Positions 10,459-21,369 of a DNA stretch of 64,000 nucleotides are shown here, piece by piece (the first letter of the stretch is position 1; every line of letters begins with the position of its first letter). The position numbers were made by a program, and so were the translations under genes. Origin of the DNA: JALORV01 sp963724365 (GTDB taxonomy: Bacteria; Pseudomonadota; Gammaproteobacteria; Burkholderiales; Burkholderiaceae_F). The notes below the pieces were generated by a model. The model saw only the letters and a program-made list of their open reading frames with translations. It did no database searches and had not been told where the DNA came from. The stretch spans positions 1-64,000 of the forward strand of contig CAVRUR010000015.1 of NCBI GenBank assembly GCA_963724365.1. The letters are read 5' to 3'.

Positions 10459-12076
10459 GCCGTTCGCCATCACGCTCGACCCGGGCTCGTCGCTCGCGAA
10501 CCGCACCGGTTCGTGGCGTACGTCGCGTCCGGTCTATGTCGACCGGCTGCCCCCGTGCAACAACGCCTGCCCGGCGGGCGAGAACATCCAGCAGTGGCTT
10601 TACCACGCCGAGGGCGGGGACTATCAGGCCGCGTGGCGCCAACTGGTGCAGGACAACCCGCTGCCTTCCATCATGGGCCGGGTCTGCTACCACCCGTGCG
10701 AGACCGCGTGCAATCGTGCCCACATCGATGAGGCCGTCGGCATCAACTCGGTGGAACGCTTCCTTGGCGACGAGGCGCTCAAGCGCCACTGGAAGTTCGA
10801 CCCGCCGACGAAGGAGACGGGCAAGCGTGTTCTCGTCGTGGGTGCCGGGCCGTCGGGGCTGTCGGCGGCGTATCACCTGCGTCGGCGCGGACATGCGGTC
10901 ACGATCTACGAGGCCGGGCCGATGGCCGGCGGCATGATGCGCTTCGGCATCCCGATGTATCGCCTGCCACGCGATGTCCTCGACGCCGAGGTGCGCCGCA
11001 TCGTTGACCTGGGCGTCGAACTCAAGCTGAACCGCAAGGTGGCGAACATCCTCGATGACATGCGCGAGGGCGGTTTCGACGCCGCCTTCCTCGCGGTGGG
11101 TGCGCACATTGCGAAGCGCGCCTACATTCCGGCCGGCGAGGCAGCCCACATGCTCGACGCGGTATCGGTCCTGCGCAGCATGGAAGGGGAGGACAAGCCG
11201 ATGCTCGGGCGCCGTGTCGTCGTCTACGGCGGCGGCAATACCGCGCTGGATGTCGCGCGGACCGCGAAGCGCATGGGTGCCGAGCCGATCATCGTTTACC
11301 GTCGCACGCGCGAGAAGATGCCGGCACACGACTTCGAGGTCGAGGAGGCACTCGCCGAGGGCGTGCTGATCAAGTGGCTGTCGACGATCCGCAATGTCGA
11401 CGACAGCGGCACGATGACCGTCGAGAAGATGGCACTCGACGACAAGGGCTTCCCGCAGCCGACCGGCGAGTTCGAGACGCTCGAGTCCGATTCGCTCGTG
11501 CTGGCGCTCGGCCAGGACGTCGACCTGTCGCTGCTGGAGGGCGTGCCGGGACTGGAGATCAAGGACGGCACCGTGCAGGTCGCGCCGAACATGATGACGG
11601 GGCACCCCGGCATCTTCGCCGGCGGCGACATGGTGCCGTCGGAACGCACCGTGACCGTCGCCGTCGGTCATGGCAAGAAGGCCGCGCGGCACATCGACGC
11701 ATGGCTGCAGAGCCTCGACACCGCGACGGCGCCGAAGCATGCGCTGGCGTCGTACGAGCGCCTCAACCCCTGGTACTACAGCGATGCGCCGAAAACCGTG
11801 CGCCCGCTGCTCGACCTGGCACGCCGCACCTCGACCTTCGAGGAAGTGCAGAAGGGCCTGACGGAATTCAACGCGCAGTTCGAGGCGCGCCGCTGCCTGT
11901 CGTGCGGCAACTGCTTCGAGTGCGACAACTGCTATGGCGTCTGTCCGGACAACGCGGTGATCAAGCTCGGCCCGGGACTGCGCTTCAAGTTCAACTACGA
12001 CTACTGCAAGGGTTGCGGCATGTGTGCCGCCGAATGCCCGTGCGGCGCCATCGACATGGTCCCGGAGACCATGTGA
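10451..12076 (+). CDS. NAD(P)H-linking FAD/iron-sulfur subunit (GltD-like domain plus 2[4Fe-4S] ferredoxin)
   Basis: 541-residue fusion starting at GTG, because no other start precedes the conserved N-terminus. Residues 35-100 hold GltD-type cluster cysteines (CNNACPAGENIQQW, CYHPCETACNR). An FAD Rossmann motif GAGPSGLSAAYHL begins near residue 134. An NAD(P) Rossmann motif GGGNTALDVARTAKRMGA lies in the middle. The last 70 residues form an 8-Cys double-cluster ferredoxin (CLSCGNCFECDNCYGVCP and CKGCGMCAAECP). The domain set fits a unit that passes electrons from the TPP subunits through the ferredoxin and FAD to NAD(P)+. Comparable NADP+-reducing assemblies are known for 2-oxoglutarate oxidation in denitrifying aromatic degraders and for phenylglyoxylate oxidation. 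NADPH rather than NADH is inferred from similarity to GltD-like proteins. Confidence 0.85.
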   Translation: MDKPFAITLDPGSSLANRTGSWRTSRPVYVDRLPPCNNACPAGENIQQWLYHAEGGDYQAAWRQLVQDNPLPSIMGRVCYHPCETACNRAHIDEAVGINSVERFLGDEALKRHWKFDPPTKETGKRVLVVGAGPSGLSAAYHLRRRGHAVTIYEAGPMAGGMMRFGIPMYRLPRDVLDAEVRRIVDLGVELKLNRKVANILDDMREGGFDAAFLAVGAHIAKRAYIPAGEAAHMLDAVSVLRSMEGEDKPMLGRRVVVYGGGNTALDVARTAKRMGAEPIIVYRRTREKMPAHDFEVEEALAEGVLIKWLSTIRNVDDSGTMTVEKMALDDKGFPQPTGEFETLESDSLVLALGQDVDLSLLEGVPGLEIKDGTVQVAPNMMTGHPGIFAGGDMVPSERTVTVAVGHGKKAARHIDAWLQSLDTATAPKHALASYERLNPWYYSDAPKTVRPLLDLARRTSTFEEVQKGLTEFNAQFEARRCLSCGNCFECDNCYGVCPDNAVIKLGPGLRFKFNYDYCKGCGMCAAECPCGAIDMVPETM

Positions 12077-12111
12077 TCGGCGACTTACAACAAGACCTGG
12101 GGGAGACCAAG

Positions 12112-13785
12112 ATGTTGCAGCGACGGGCCCAAAGAGTGCTTCCACCGCCATTGCCGGAGTGGTTCCCGCGGGGCACGGCGCTGTTGCGCGATCCGACGCT
12201 GAACAAGGGGACGGCGTTCTCGGACGCCGAGCGCGAGATGCTGGGACTGCGCGGCCTGCTGCCGCCGCACATCTCGACGCAGGAGGAGCAGGTTACGCGC
12301 GTGCTGGAGAACTTCCGACGCCTGCAGACCGGACTCGCCAAGTACATCATGCTCGAGTCGTTGCAGGACCGGAACGAGGCGCTGTTCTATCGCGTCGTCC
12401 TCGAGAACCCGGACGAGATGATGCCGATCATCTACACACCGACGGTCGGCCTGGCGTGCCAGCAGTTCGGGCACATCTATCGCCGCCCGCGCGGGCTGTA
12501 CGTCAGTGCCTCGGACCGCGGGCGCATCCAGCAGGTGCTCAGCAACTGGCCCTATCGCGAGGCCGCGATCATCGTCGTGACCGATGGCGAGCGCATCCTC
12601 GGCCTGGGCGATCTCGGCGCGAACGGGATGGGCATTCCGATCGGCAAGCTGGCGCTCTACACCGCGTGTGCCGGCGTGCACCCGCGCCGTTGCCTGCCGG
12701 TCATGCTCGATGTCGGCACCAACAACGAGACACTGCTGACCGATCCGCTCTATGTCGGCACCCGCCGCAAGCGTCTGGCCGGAGCCGAGTTCGACGAGCT
12801 GGTCGAGGAGTTCATCGAGGCCACGCAGGCCGTGTTTCCCGGCGTGCTGGTGCAGTTCGAGGACTTTGCCAACCACAACGCCTTCCGCCTGCTGCAGCGC
12901 TACCGCGACCGCATCTGCTCATTCAACGACGACATCCAGGGCACGGCGAGTGTCACGGTAGCCGGCATCTTCTCGGCGCTCCGGGTGACCAAGAAGAAGA
13001 TGAGCGAGCAGACTTTCCTGTGCCTGGGCGCCGGCGAGGCTGCCACGGGCATCTCGGATCTGCTGGTAGCCGCGATGCGCGCCGACGGCCTCAGCGAGGC
13101 GCAGGCGCGCGCTCGCTGCTGGCTGGTCGATTCGAAGGGACTGGTCGTTGCCGAGCGCAAGGAACTCGCCGAGCACAAGAAGCCCTACGCGCATGCACAC
13201 GCACCGGTCGGGGACTTCATCGGCGCCGTGAAGGCGCTGAAGCCGACCGCGATCATCGGCGTCGGCGCCACGCCGAATACCTTCACGCGCGAAGTCGTCG
13301 AGACGATGACGCAGCTGAACGAGTATCCCATCGTGTTCGCCCTGTCGAATCCGACCTCGCGAGCCGAATGCACCGCCGAGCAGGCTTACCAGTGGTCGGG
13401 CGGCAAGGCGCTGTTCGCGTCCGGCAGCCCCTTCGATCCGGTCACCTACAACGGCAAGCGCTATGTCTCGCGCCAGGGAAACAACTCGTACATCTTCCCC
13501 GGGGTTGGCCTGGGCGTGACGGCGGTGGCGGCATCGCGCGTGACCGATGACATGTTCATGGCGGCGGCACGCGCACTGGCCGAAACCGTGACCACGTCCG
13601 ACCTGGCGCAGGGCAGCCTTTATCCACCGCTGCAGGCCATACGCTCGGCATCGCTGCAGGTGGCCACGGCCGTGGCCGAAGTCGCCTTCCGCGACGGCCT
13701 CGCAGGCGTCGACCGGCCGGGCGACCTCGCCGAGTACATCCGCGCGCAGATGTACATGCCGGAATATCCGAGCTACGTCGCATGA
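12112..13785 (+). CDS. maeA: Malic enzyme (oxaloacetate-decarboxylating, MaeA type)
   Basis: Oxidative decarboxylation of malate to pyruvate and CO2 with NAD(P)+. It is a 557-residue protein of the large MaeA/ScfA class. The malic-enzyme blocks MPIIYTPTVGLACQQFGHI, the metal-binding region FEDFANHNAFRLL with FNDDIQGTASV, and the nucleotide-binding FLCLGAGEAATGI are all visible. GGGGAG precedes the ATG at good distance. It lies 35 bp after the oxidoreductase flavoprotein and 31 bp before nuoA, so it is probably co-transcribed with both. It links malate to pyruvate, a possible substrate of the upstream oxidoreductase, and gives NAD(P)H to complex I. NAD+ preference is typical of the class but is not proven here. 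Confidence 0.93.
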   Translation: MLQRRAQRVLPPPLPEWFPRGTALLRDPTLNKGTAFSDAEREMLGLRGLLPPHISTQEEQVTRVLENFRRLQTGLAKYIMLESLQDRNEALFYRVVLENPDEMMPIIYTPTVGLACQQFGHIYRRPRGLYVSASDRGRIQQVLSNWPYREAAIIVVTDGERILGLGDLGANGMGIPIGKLALYTACAGVHPRRCLPVMLDVGTNNETLLTDPLYVGTRRKRLAGAEFDELVEEFIEATQAVFPGVLVQFEDFANHNAFRLLQRYRDRICSFNDDIQGTASVTVAGIFSALRVTKKKMSEQTFLCLGAGEAATGISDLLVAAMRADGLSEAQARARCWLVDSKGLVVAERKELAEHKKPYAHAHAPVGDFIGAVKALKPTAIIGVGATPNTFTREVVETMTQLNEYPIVFALSNPTSRAECTAEQAYQWSGGKALFASGSPFDPVTYNGKRYVSRQGNNSYIFPGVGLGVTAVAASRVTDDMFMAAARALAETVTTSDLAQGSLYPPLQAIRSASLQVATAVAEVAFRDGLAGVDRPGDLAEYIRAQMYMPEYPSYVA

Positions 13786-13816
13786 GTTGGCAAATCCGCA
13801 CCGGAGCCCGTCCACG

Positions 13817-14182
13817 ATGAGCCCGTATGTCGTCTTCCTGCTGTACATGGTGGCGATACTCAGCCTGGTCGCGCTGATGCTGATCCTCAACCGGCTGCTC
13901 GGACCCAAGCCGGTTGACAGCGCCGTCAAGCTCGAGCCGTTCGAGTGTGGCGCGACGGCGGTGGACCTGCGCAACGTCAAGGCGGTGCCGGCCAAGTACT
14001 ACGCGGTGGCGATCGTGTTCATCCTGTTCGATCTGGAGACCGTGTTCCTGTTCATCTGGGCGCTGGGTGCGCAGCCGGTTACGGGAACGATGCTGATCAC
14101 CTTTGTGATCTTCATGGCGCTGCTGGTCCTCATCCTGCTTTACGTCTATCGCGCGCGCCTGATCGAAGGGGTGACCGAATGA
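13817..14182 (+). CDS. nuoA: NADH-quinone oxidoreductase subunit A
   Basis: Small membrane subunit of complex I at the quinone-channel end of the membrane arm. It has 121 residues with three hydrophobic helices. Signature blocks are KLEPFECGATAV near the middle and KYYAVAIVFILFDLETVFLF, the conserved loop and second helix. The ATG at 13817 is chosen over an in-frame TTG 30 bp upstream because GGAG precedes it and the length matches the family. It overlaps nuoB by four bases and is the first of 14 nuo genes in the standard A-N order. Confidence 0.96.
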   Translation: MSPYVVFLLYMVAILSLVALMLILNRLLGPKPVDSAVKLEPFECGATAVDLRNVKAVPAKYYAVAIVFILFDLETVFLFIWALGAQPVTGTMLITFVIFMALLVLILLYVYRARLIEGVTE

Positions 14183-14703
14183 GCGCAGCGCCGGGCCGTT
14201 CTATCCCGATCGTGCCGACGTCCGGCAAGAGTGCGGCGTTCGAGTACCTGACGACCAAGAAGGACGAGCTATGCGGCTGGGCCCGCAAGTTCTCGCTGTT
14301 TCCCTATCCGTTCGTGACCGCCTGCTGTGCGATGGAGTTCATGGCGGTCAGTTCGTCACCGTATGACACGGACCGCTTCGGCGCTGCGCTGCCGCGCTTT
14401 TCGCCGCGGCAGTCGGACCTGCTGATGGTGGTAGGCACCGTAACCCACAAGCAGGCGCCGATCCTGCTGAAGGTCTACGAGCAGATGTGCGAACCGAAAT
14501 GGGTAATGGCCTTCGGCGTGTGCGCGAGCAGCGGCGGCTTCTACCAGAACTACGCGGCCGTCGCCGGCATCGACCGCATCATTCCTGTCGATGTCTACAT
14601 CCCGGGCTGCCCGCCGCGCCCCGAGACCGTCATCGACGGCATCATGCAGTTGCAGGACCAGATCGCGCGCGAGAAGCACATGATCCTGACGAGGGAATTC
14701 TGA
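14179..14703 (+). CDS. nuoB: NADH-quinone oxidoreductase subunit B
   Basis: Carries cluster N2, the direct electron donor to quinone. It has 174 residues. The N2 cysteines are the vicinal pair in TACCAMEF, one in FGVCASSGG and one in YIPGCPPRPE. PRFSPRQSDLLMVVGT is the family core. VPVDVYIPGCPPRPE and the absence of the usual Ala-Ile-Glu-Met block place it nearer to E. coli-type NuoB than to the mitochondrial-like type common in Alpha- and Betaproteobacteria. It overlaps nuoA by four bases and nuoC by one. Confidence 0.96.
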   Translation: MSAAPGRSIPIVPTSGKSAAFEYLTTKKDELCGWARKFSLFPYPFVTACCAMEFMAVSSSPYDTDRFGAALPRFSPRQSDLLMVVGTVTHKQAPILLKVYEQMCEPKWVMAFGVCASSGGFYQNYAAVAGIDRIIPVDVYIPGCPPRPETVIDGIMQLQDQIAREKHMILTREF

Positions 14704-15209
14704 TGGCGGCGCCGGTCTTCGACGCGATCGCCGCGCAGCTCGAGGGGCTCGCCGCGCAGGGTTCCGTCGAGCACGGCACGCTGGTCATCGGCATTGCGCC
14801 CGGGACGCTGCCGGCACTGGTACAACGGCTGAAGTCGGAGTGGCAGTTCGACATGCTGCTCGATGTCACCGCCATCGACTGGCCACAGCGCGAGCCGCGC
14901 TTCGATGTGGTCTGGCACTTCTATTCGACGCAGCACAAGGTCCGGGTGCGTGTGAAGACGCAGGTGACCGAGGCCGATCCGGTGGTGGACTCGCTGACGT
15001 CGTTCTATGGCGCGGCCGGCTTCGTCGAGCGGGAGTGCCACGAGATGTACGGCATCCGGTTCCTCGGGAACCCGGACCTGCGGCCGATCCTTCTCTATGA
15101 GGGCTTCGTCGGCTATCCGCTGCGCAAGGACTATCCGAAGCAGGCCGAGCAGCCGCTGGTGCCGTACCGCGAGGGCTTCGATCTCGCGGATCGCGGGCGG
15201 ATGAGCTGA
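14703..15209 (+). CDS. nuoC: NADH-quinone oxidoreductase subunit C
   Basis: The 30-kDa-type subunit of the peripheral arm, 168 residues, not fused to NuoD as it is in E. coli. The signature is ERECHEMYGIRFLGNPDLR followed by ILLYEGFVGYPLRKDYP. Its ATG overlaps the nuoB stop by one base (TGATG), and one base separates its stop from the ATG of nuoD. NuoC helps hold NuoD and NuoB at the quinone site. No irregularity is seen. Confidence 0.95.
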   Translation: MAAPVFDAIAAQLEGLAAQGSVEHGTLVIGIAPGTLPALVQRLKSEWQFDMLLDVTAIDWPQREPRFDVVWHFYSTQHKVRVRVKTQVTEADPVVDSLTSFYGAAGFVERECHEMYGIRFLGNPDLRPILLYEGFVGYPLRKDYPKQAEQPLVPYREGFDLADRGRMS

Positions 15210-15210
15210 G

Positions 15211-16428
15211 ATGGACTTGCGGATTCCCAACCCAATCAGGCCGGCGTTCGACACGCCGCTGCGCGACGACACGGTCATCGTCAACATCGGACCGTCGCAC
15301 CCGGCCACGCACGGCACGATCCAGATCATCGCGGAGCTGGATGGCGAGAAGATCCTGCGCACCGATGTGCACTGCGGCTACCTGCACCGCGGCTTCGAGA
15401 AGGAGTGCGAGGACCACACCTGGCACAACCTGATTCCGTATGTCGACCGTCTCAACTACTGCTCGGCGCTGATCAACGACTTCGCCTATTGCGACGCCGT
15501 CGAGCAACTGATGGGCGTCGAGATCACGCCGCGCACGAAGTATCTGCGCACGCTGCTGTCGGAATACTCGCGGCTGGCGGACCACCTGACCTGCATTGCG
15601 GCCACCCTGATGGAACTCGGCGCGATGACCGCGTTCCTGTACCTGGTGATGATCCGCGATTACATCTACGAGCACATCGCGGACCTGACCGGCGCGCGCG
15701 TGACGTACAGCTATGGACGAATCGGCGGCCTGGCGCGCGACCTGCCTGACGGATGGCTCAAGCGGCTCGAAGAGATCCTTACCCAGTACGAGGAGTTCAT
15801 CGGACGCGTTCACGGCCTGATCGACCGCAATCGAATCTTCATCGACCGCACGCGCGATGTTGGCGTCCTCACGACAGCGGATGCGATCCACTGGGGCTAC
15901 ACCGGGCCGATCCTGCGGTCGACCGGTGCGCCGCGCGACCTGCGCAAGGACACGCCGTACCTGGCCTATGCCGAGCTCGACTTCGAGGTTCCGGTCGGCA
16001 TCAAGGGCGACAACTACGACCGCTACTACGTTCGCATGCGCGAGATGGACGAATCCGTGCACATGATCCGCCAGCTGATCGACATGCTGCCGGCCGGTCC
16101 CATCGATGTCGACGACCGTCGCTGCACGTTTCCGCCCAAGCCGCTTGTCTATAAAGAAATCGAATCGCTGATCAACCACTTCAAGCTGGTCATGGAAGGT
16201 CCGCGCGTGCCAGCCGGCGAAATCTACGTCGCGCACGAAGGCGCCAACGGCGAGCTCGGTTTCTTCCTGGTCAGTGACGGCAGCGGCACACCCCACAAGG
16301 TGCACGTGCGCTCGCCGTCGTTCGTCCACATGGGAGGCGTGCACCGGATGCTCGATGGCTACCAGCTGGCCGACCTGATCCCGACCTTCGGCTCGATCAA
16401 CATGATCGGCGGGGAGTGCGATAGGTGA
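15211..16428 (+). CDS. nuoD: NADH-quinone oxidoreductase subunit D
   Basis: The 49-kDa-type subunit that forms the quinone head-group site with NuoB. It has 405 residues. GPSHPATHGTIQ carries the quinone-site histidine, HRGFEK is the conserved loop, and the tyrosine-containing IPYVDRLNY matches the second quinone ligand. The C-terminus reads DLIPTFGSINMIGGECDR, homologous to the usual FGEVDR end. It is a normal length for an unfused NuoD. It overlaps nuoE by four bases if that gene uses GTG. Confidence 0.96.
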   Translation: MDLRIPNPIRPAFDTPLRDDTVIVNIGPSHPATHGTIQIIAELDGEKILRTDVHCGYLHRGFEKECEDHTWHNLIPYVDRLNYCSALINDFAYCDAVEQLMGVEITPRTKYLRTLLSEYSRLADHLTCIAATLMELGAMTAFLYLVMIRDYIYEHIADLTGARVTYSYGRIGGLARDLPDGWLKRLEEILTQYEEFIGRVHGLIDRNRIFIDRTRDVGVLTTADAIHWGYTGPILRSTGAPRDLRKDTPYLAYAELDFEVPVGIKGDNYDRYYVRMREMDESVHMIRQLIDMLPAGPIDVDDRRCTFPPKPLVYKEIESLINHFKLVMEGPRVPAGEIYVAHEGANGELGFFLVSDGSGTPHKVHVRSPSFVHMGGVHRMLDGYQLADLIPTFGSINMIGGECDR

Positions 16429-16898
16429 GCACGATGAAACACCTGCTGCCCGAGTTCGAGCAGCTCAAGAAACGCTACCCGGCGGGTTTCGAGTCTTCGC
16501 TGACACTGCCGTGCCTGCGGCGCATCCAGAAGGAGCGCGGCTACGTGGCGGACGAGGACATCGACTGGCTGGTCGAGTACCTCGGGGTGCCGCGCATCCA
16601 GATCGAGGAAGTGCTGTCGTTCTACACGCAGTACCGGCGCCAGCCGATCGGCCACTGGCATCTGCAGACCTGCCACAACGTCTCGTGCTCGATGCGCGGC
16701 GCGGAACGCCTCATCGACCACCTGGCTCGGCGCCTCGGCATCCAGCCGGGTGAGACCACTCCGGACGGCCGCTTCACGCTGTCACACGTCGAGTGCCTGG
16801 GTTCGTGCGGAACCGCGCCGGTGGTGATGGTGAACGACGCCTATCACGAGAACATGAGCGCCGAGAAGGTGGACACGCTGCTGGAGCAGCTCAAATGA
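16425..16898 (+). CDS. nuoE: NADH-quinone oxidoreductase subunit E
   Basis: The 24-kDa-type subunit with the off-path [2Fe-2S] cluster N1a. It has 157 residues. The four ligands appear as the pairs TCHNVSC and ECLGSC. Two starts are possible: a GTG at 16425 in a GTGA overlap with nuoD and preceded by GGGGAG, or an ATG at 16434 preceded by AGGTGAG. I give the GTG, but the ATG would remove only three residues. Its ATGA overlap with nuoF shows coupling within the NADH-oxidising module. Confidence 0.95.
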   Translation: MSTMKHLLPEFEQLKKRYPAGFESSLTLPCLRRIQKERGYVADEDIDWLVEYLGVPRIQIEEVLSFYTQYRRQPIGHWHLQTCHNVSCSMRGAERLIDHLARRLGIQPGETTPDGRFTLSHVECLGSCGTAPVVMVNDAYHENMSAEKVDTLLEQLK

Positions 16899-18206
16899 AC
16901 GGCGGACGCAAGCTGCTGATGACGTTTGCGGTCACGCCGACCTCGCATCAACTCAACGAGGTGCGCGCGCGCGGCGGCTACGAGACATTGCGCCGCGTGC
17001 TGACGTCGATGACGCCGGAGCAGGTGACCAAGGAAGTCACGGCGGCGGGCATCCTCGGCCATGGCGGGGCAGCCTTCCCGGTCGGTCGCAAGTGGTCGGT
17101 CATTCACCTGAACGACTCACAGCCGCACTACCTGTGCGCGAACGCCGACGAAGGCGAGCCTGGCACGTTCAAGGACCGCTGGATCCTGGAGAACGCGCCG
17201 CACCTGCTGGTCGAGTCGATGGTGATCGCCGCCTTCGCACTGCAGGTTCGCAATGCCTTCGTCTACATCCGGGGCGAGTTCGACCTGCCGTATCGCCGGC
17301 TGCAGGACGCGGTGGACGAGGCCTACGCCGCCGGGTTGCTCGGAGAGAGGATCCTTGGGACCGACTTCAGCCTCGACCTCGTCGTCTATCGCGGCGCCGG
17401 GTCCTACGTCTGCGGCGAAGCGTCCGCTCTGATCACGTCGATCGAAGGCAAGAAGGGCTATCCGCGCAACCGGCCTCCACGATTGACTGTACGAGGGCTG
17501 TATCAGCGGCCGACCGTCATCAACAACGTGGAGACACTGGCCAACGTGGCCATCATCGTCGGCATGGGTGCCGAGGAGTTCCGCAAGGTGGGCATCGCAA
17601 AAAGCCCGGGCACGCAACTCGTGTCGATTTCCGGCCACATCGAGAAACCGGGCGTCTACGAGGTCGAGTACGGCTATCCGCTCGCCAAGTTCATCTACGA
17701 GGACTGCGGCGGAGTGCTGGGCGGCAAGGCACTCAAGTGCATCATCCCCGGCGGCATCTCGACCAAGGTGCTGACGGCCGCGGACATCGCGACCGTGACC
17801 TACGACCACAAGGCTATGGAGGCAGTGGGTTCGCAGGTCGGATCCGGCGGCATGGTCGTCATCGCCGAGGGCACGTGCATGGTGCGCCTGCTGCAGGTGA
17901 TGCTGCGCTTCTACCACCATGAGTCGTGCGGGCAATGCACGCCGTGCCGTGAAGGCATGGGCTGGCTGCACCGGATCATCGACCGCATCGTGGCGGGCCA
18001 GGGTCGGCCCGAGGACATCGACACGATGATCCGCATTTCGAATGCCAACGACGGCACGACGATCTGCGGCATGGGCGACGCGGCCGGCTTCGCGACCGTC
18101 GGCATCATCGCCAAGTACCGCGACGAGTTCGAGTACTACATCGCCAACGGACGCTCGAAGAACGACGGCCGGCTCGAGGTCGGCGTGATGGAGCAGGAGA
18201 CGGCGC

Positions 18207-18214
<8 letters not shown>
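16895..18214 (+). CDS. nuoF: NADH-quinone oxidoreductase subunit F (FMN/NAD(P)H-binding) with atypical nucleotide site
   Basis: The 51-kDa-type subunit that binds FMN, the pyridine nucleotide and cluster N3. It has 439 residues. NADEGEPGTFKDR and the N3 cysteines ESCGQCTPCREG plus ICGMGD are intact. Two normally invariant blocks are altered. The FMN loop reads GHGGAAFPVGRKW instead of GRGGAGFPTGLKW, and the nucleotide signature reads GAGSYVCGEASALITS instead of CGEETAL. The second glutamate of CGEE corresponds to E. coli NuoF Glu183, which contacts the adenosine ribose of NADH and discriminates against NADPH. Here it is Ala176 (codon GCG at 17420-17422). This suggests relaxed or NADPH-leaning specificity, but that is inference. 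The gene overlaps nuoE by four and nuoG by eight bases. Confidence 0.95.
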
Positions 18215-19648
<1,434 letters not shown>

Positions 19649-19652
<4 letters not shown>

Positions 19653-20788
19653 TCCAGGACCTCGTCATCGCGATCGTGTTCATCACCTACGCCATTTCCG
19701 TGCTGATGGGCTTTGGCACGATCCTGACGTGGGTCGAGCGCAAGCAGGCGGCGGTGATGTCCGATCGCATCGGCGCCAACCGCGCCTACCTGCGCATTCC
19801 CTTCACGCAGGTCAAGCTGGTCTGGTGGGGGCTGTTTCACGGCATGGCCGACGGCCTGAAGATGATCCTGAAGGAGGACTTCAAGCCGAAGACGTACGAC
19901 TGGTACGCCTACGCGGTCGCGCCGTGGGTCGTGTTCACGCCGGTGCTGCTGGTGTTCGCCGTCATTCCGTTCGGCGGCATGCTGGTGCCGGGCGAGCTTG
20001 TTCCACCGCTGGCCGACTGGTTCGGCAATCGCAGCTACCCGATGCAGATTGCCCGGCTCGATGCCGGACTGCTGATGGTGTTTGCCTTCGGCGGCATGAC
20101 GATCATCGGGGCCATGCTCGCGGGCTGGTCGTCGTCGAACAAGTTCTCGCTGCTCGGAGCGCTGCGCGCGGGCAGCCAGATGATCTCCTACGAAGTCATC
20201 ATGGGACTGACGGTGCTCGGTCTGATCGTGATCTTCGGCACGGTGGATCTCAATTCGATCGTGCAGCAGCAGTCGGCCACGGTGCTGGGGTTCCTGCCCG
20301 CCTGGGGCATCGTGCTGCAGCCATTCGCCGCGATCCTCTTCATGGTGGCCGCGGTGGCGGAAAACAAACGCATCCCGTTCGACCTGCCCGAGGCCGAGTC
20401 GGAACTCATCGCCGGCTACTACACCGAGTACTCGGCGATGAAAATGGGCCTGTTCATGTTTGCCGAGTTCATCGAGATCGCGATCATCGGCGCGCTGTTC
20501 ACGACGCTGTTTCTCGGCGGCTACAACCTGCCGTTCATGTCGGATGCCGGCTTCGAATTTCCCGGCGGGCACGTGGTTGCACTGAGCCACGGAGCGGTCG
20601 TGGTGACGCAGCTCGTCGTGTTCCTGGCCAAGGTGTTCGTGGTCTGCAGCTTCCAGATCCTGGTGCGCTGGTCGCTGCCACGCTTCCGCTATGACCAGGT
20701 GCTGCGCTTCGCCTGGAAATTCATGCTGCCGCTGGCGCTGGCCAACCTCGTCGCCACCGTGTTTGTCGTCTGGGGGTTGCAACTCTGA
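19649..20788 (+). CDS. nuoH: NADH-quinone oxidoreductase subunit H
   Basis: Membrane subunit that forms the entrance of the quinone chamber and links the peripheral arm to the proton channels. It has 379 residues, about 30-50 longer than many NuoH proteins, the extra length lying in the loops after the first and near the later helices. The conserved blocks are WVERKQAAVMSDRIGANRA, DGLKMILKEDFKP and the glutamate-rich AENKRIPFDLPEAESELIAG. About eight transmembrane helices are visible. It begins four bases inside nuoG and its stop overlaps nuoI by one base. Confidence 0.95.
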
Positions 20789-21369
20789 TGGCGCGCAAAC
20801 CCTACGTCCGCAAGCAGTACTGGAACCAGCCGACGATGTCGTGGTGGGAGAAGGCGTATTTCTTCGAGATCGTGCGCGGGCTCCTGATCACCGGCGGTGT
20901 GTTCGGCCGCAACATGCTGCGCTGGATGACCGGCCGCAAGGGCGCACTGACGACGTACTACCCGGAGGAAAAGCGCTGGGACTATGCCAAGGGCAACCGC
21001 GGCAAGCACGTGCTGACGCAGCGTGAGGACGGTTCTGGCCGCCCGCAATGCATCGCCTGCAACATGTGCGCGACCGTGTGCCCGGCCAAGGTCATCGAGA
21101 TCGAGGCCGCCTTCGATCCTGCCGACACGGTCCACCCGAAGTATCCGGCCCGCTTCGAGATCGACTACTCACGCTGCGTCTTCTGCGGGCTGTGTGTCGA
21201 AGCCTGCCCCGAGGACGCGATTCGCATGGTCGAGGACGTTCCGCACCTGACCTCGTCCGACCGGCAACACATGTGGCTCGGCAAGGAGGAACTGCTGACC
21301 TGGCGGCCGCAGAGCGACGTCGCCAAGCACTACGCGGCTCCGGTCGCCACGCCACGGGGACATTCCTGA
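20788..21369 (+). CDS. nuoI: NADH-quinone oxidoreductase subunit I
   Basis: Ferredoxin-like subunit with clusters N6a and N6b, which pass electrons to N2. It has 193 residues. The two ligand sets are CIACNMCATVCP and CVFCGLCVEACP. An N-terminal amphipathic stretch precedes the GRKGALTTYYPEEK segment. It is translationally coupled on both sides by one-base overlaps. Its length and cluster motifs are normal. Confidence 0.96.
   Translation: MARKPYVRKQYWNQPTMSWWEKAYFFEIVRGLLITGGVFGRNMLRWMTGRKGALTTYYPEEKRWDYAKGNRGKHVLTQREDGSGRPQCIACNMCATVCPAKVIEIEAAFDPADTVHPKYPARFEIDYSRCVFCGLCVEACPEDAIRMVEDVPHLTSSDRQHMWLGKEELLTWRPQSDVAKHYAAPVATPRGHS

Noticed and set aside
10355..12151. 598-residue minus-strand open frame
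   Set aside because: Antisense shadow of the flavoprotein subunit, with no recognisable domain.
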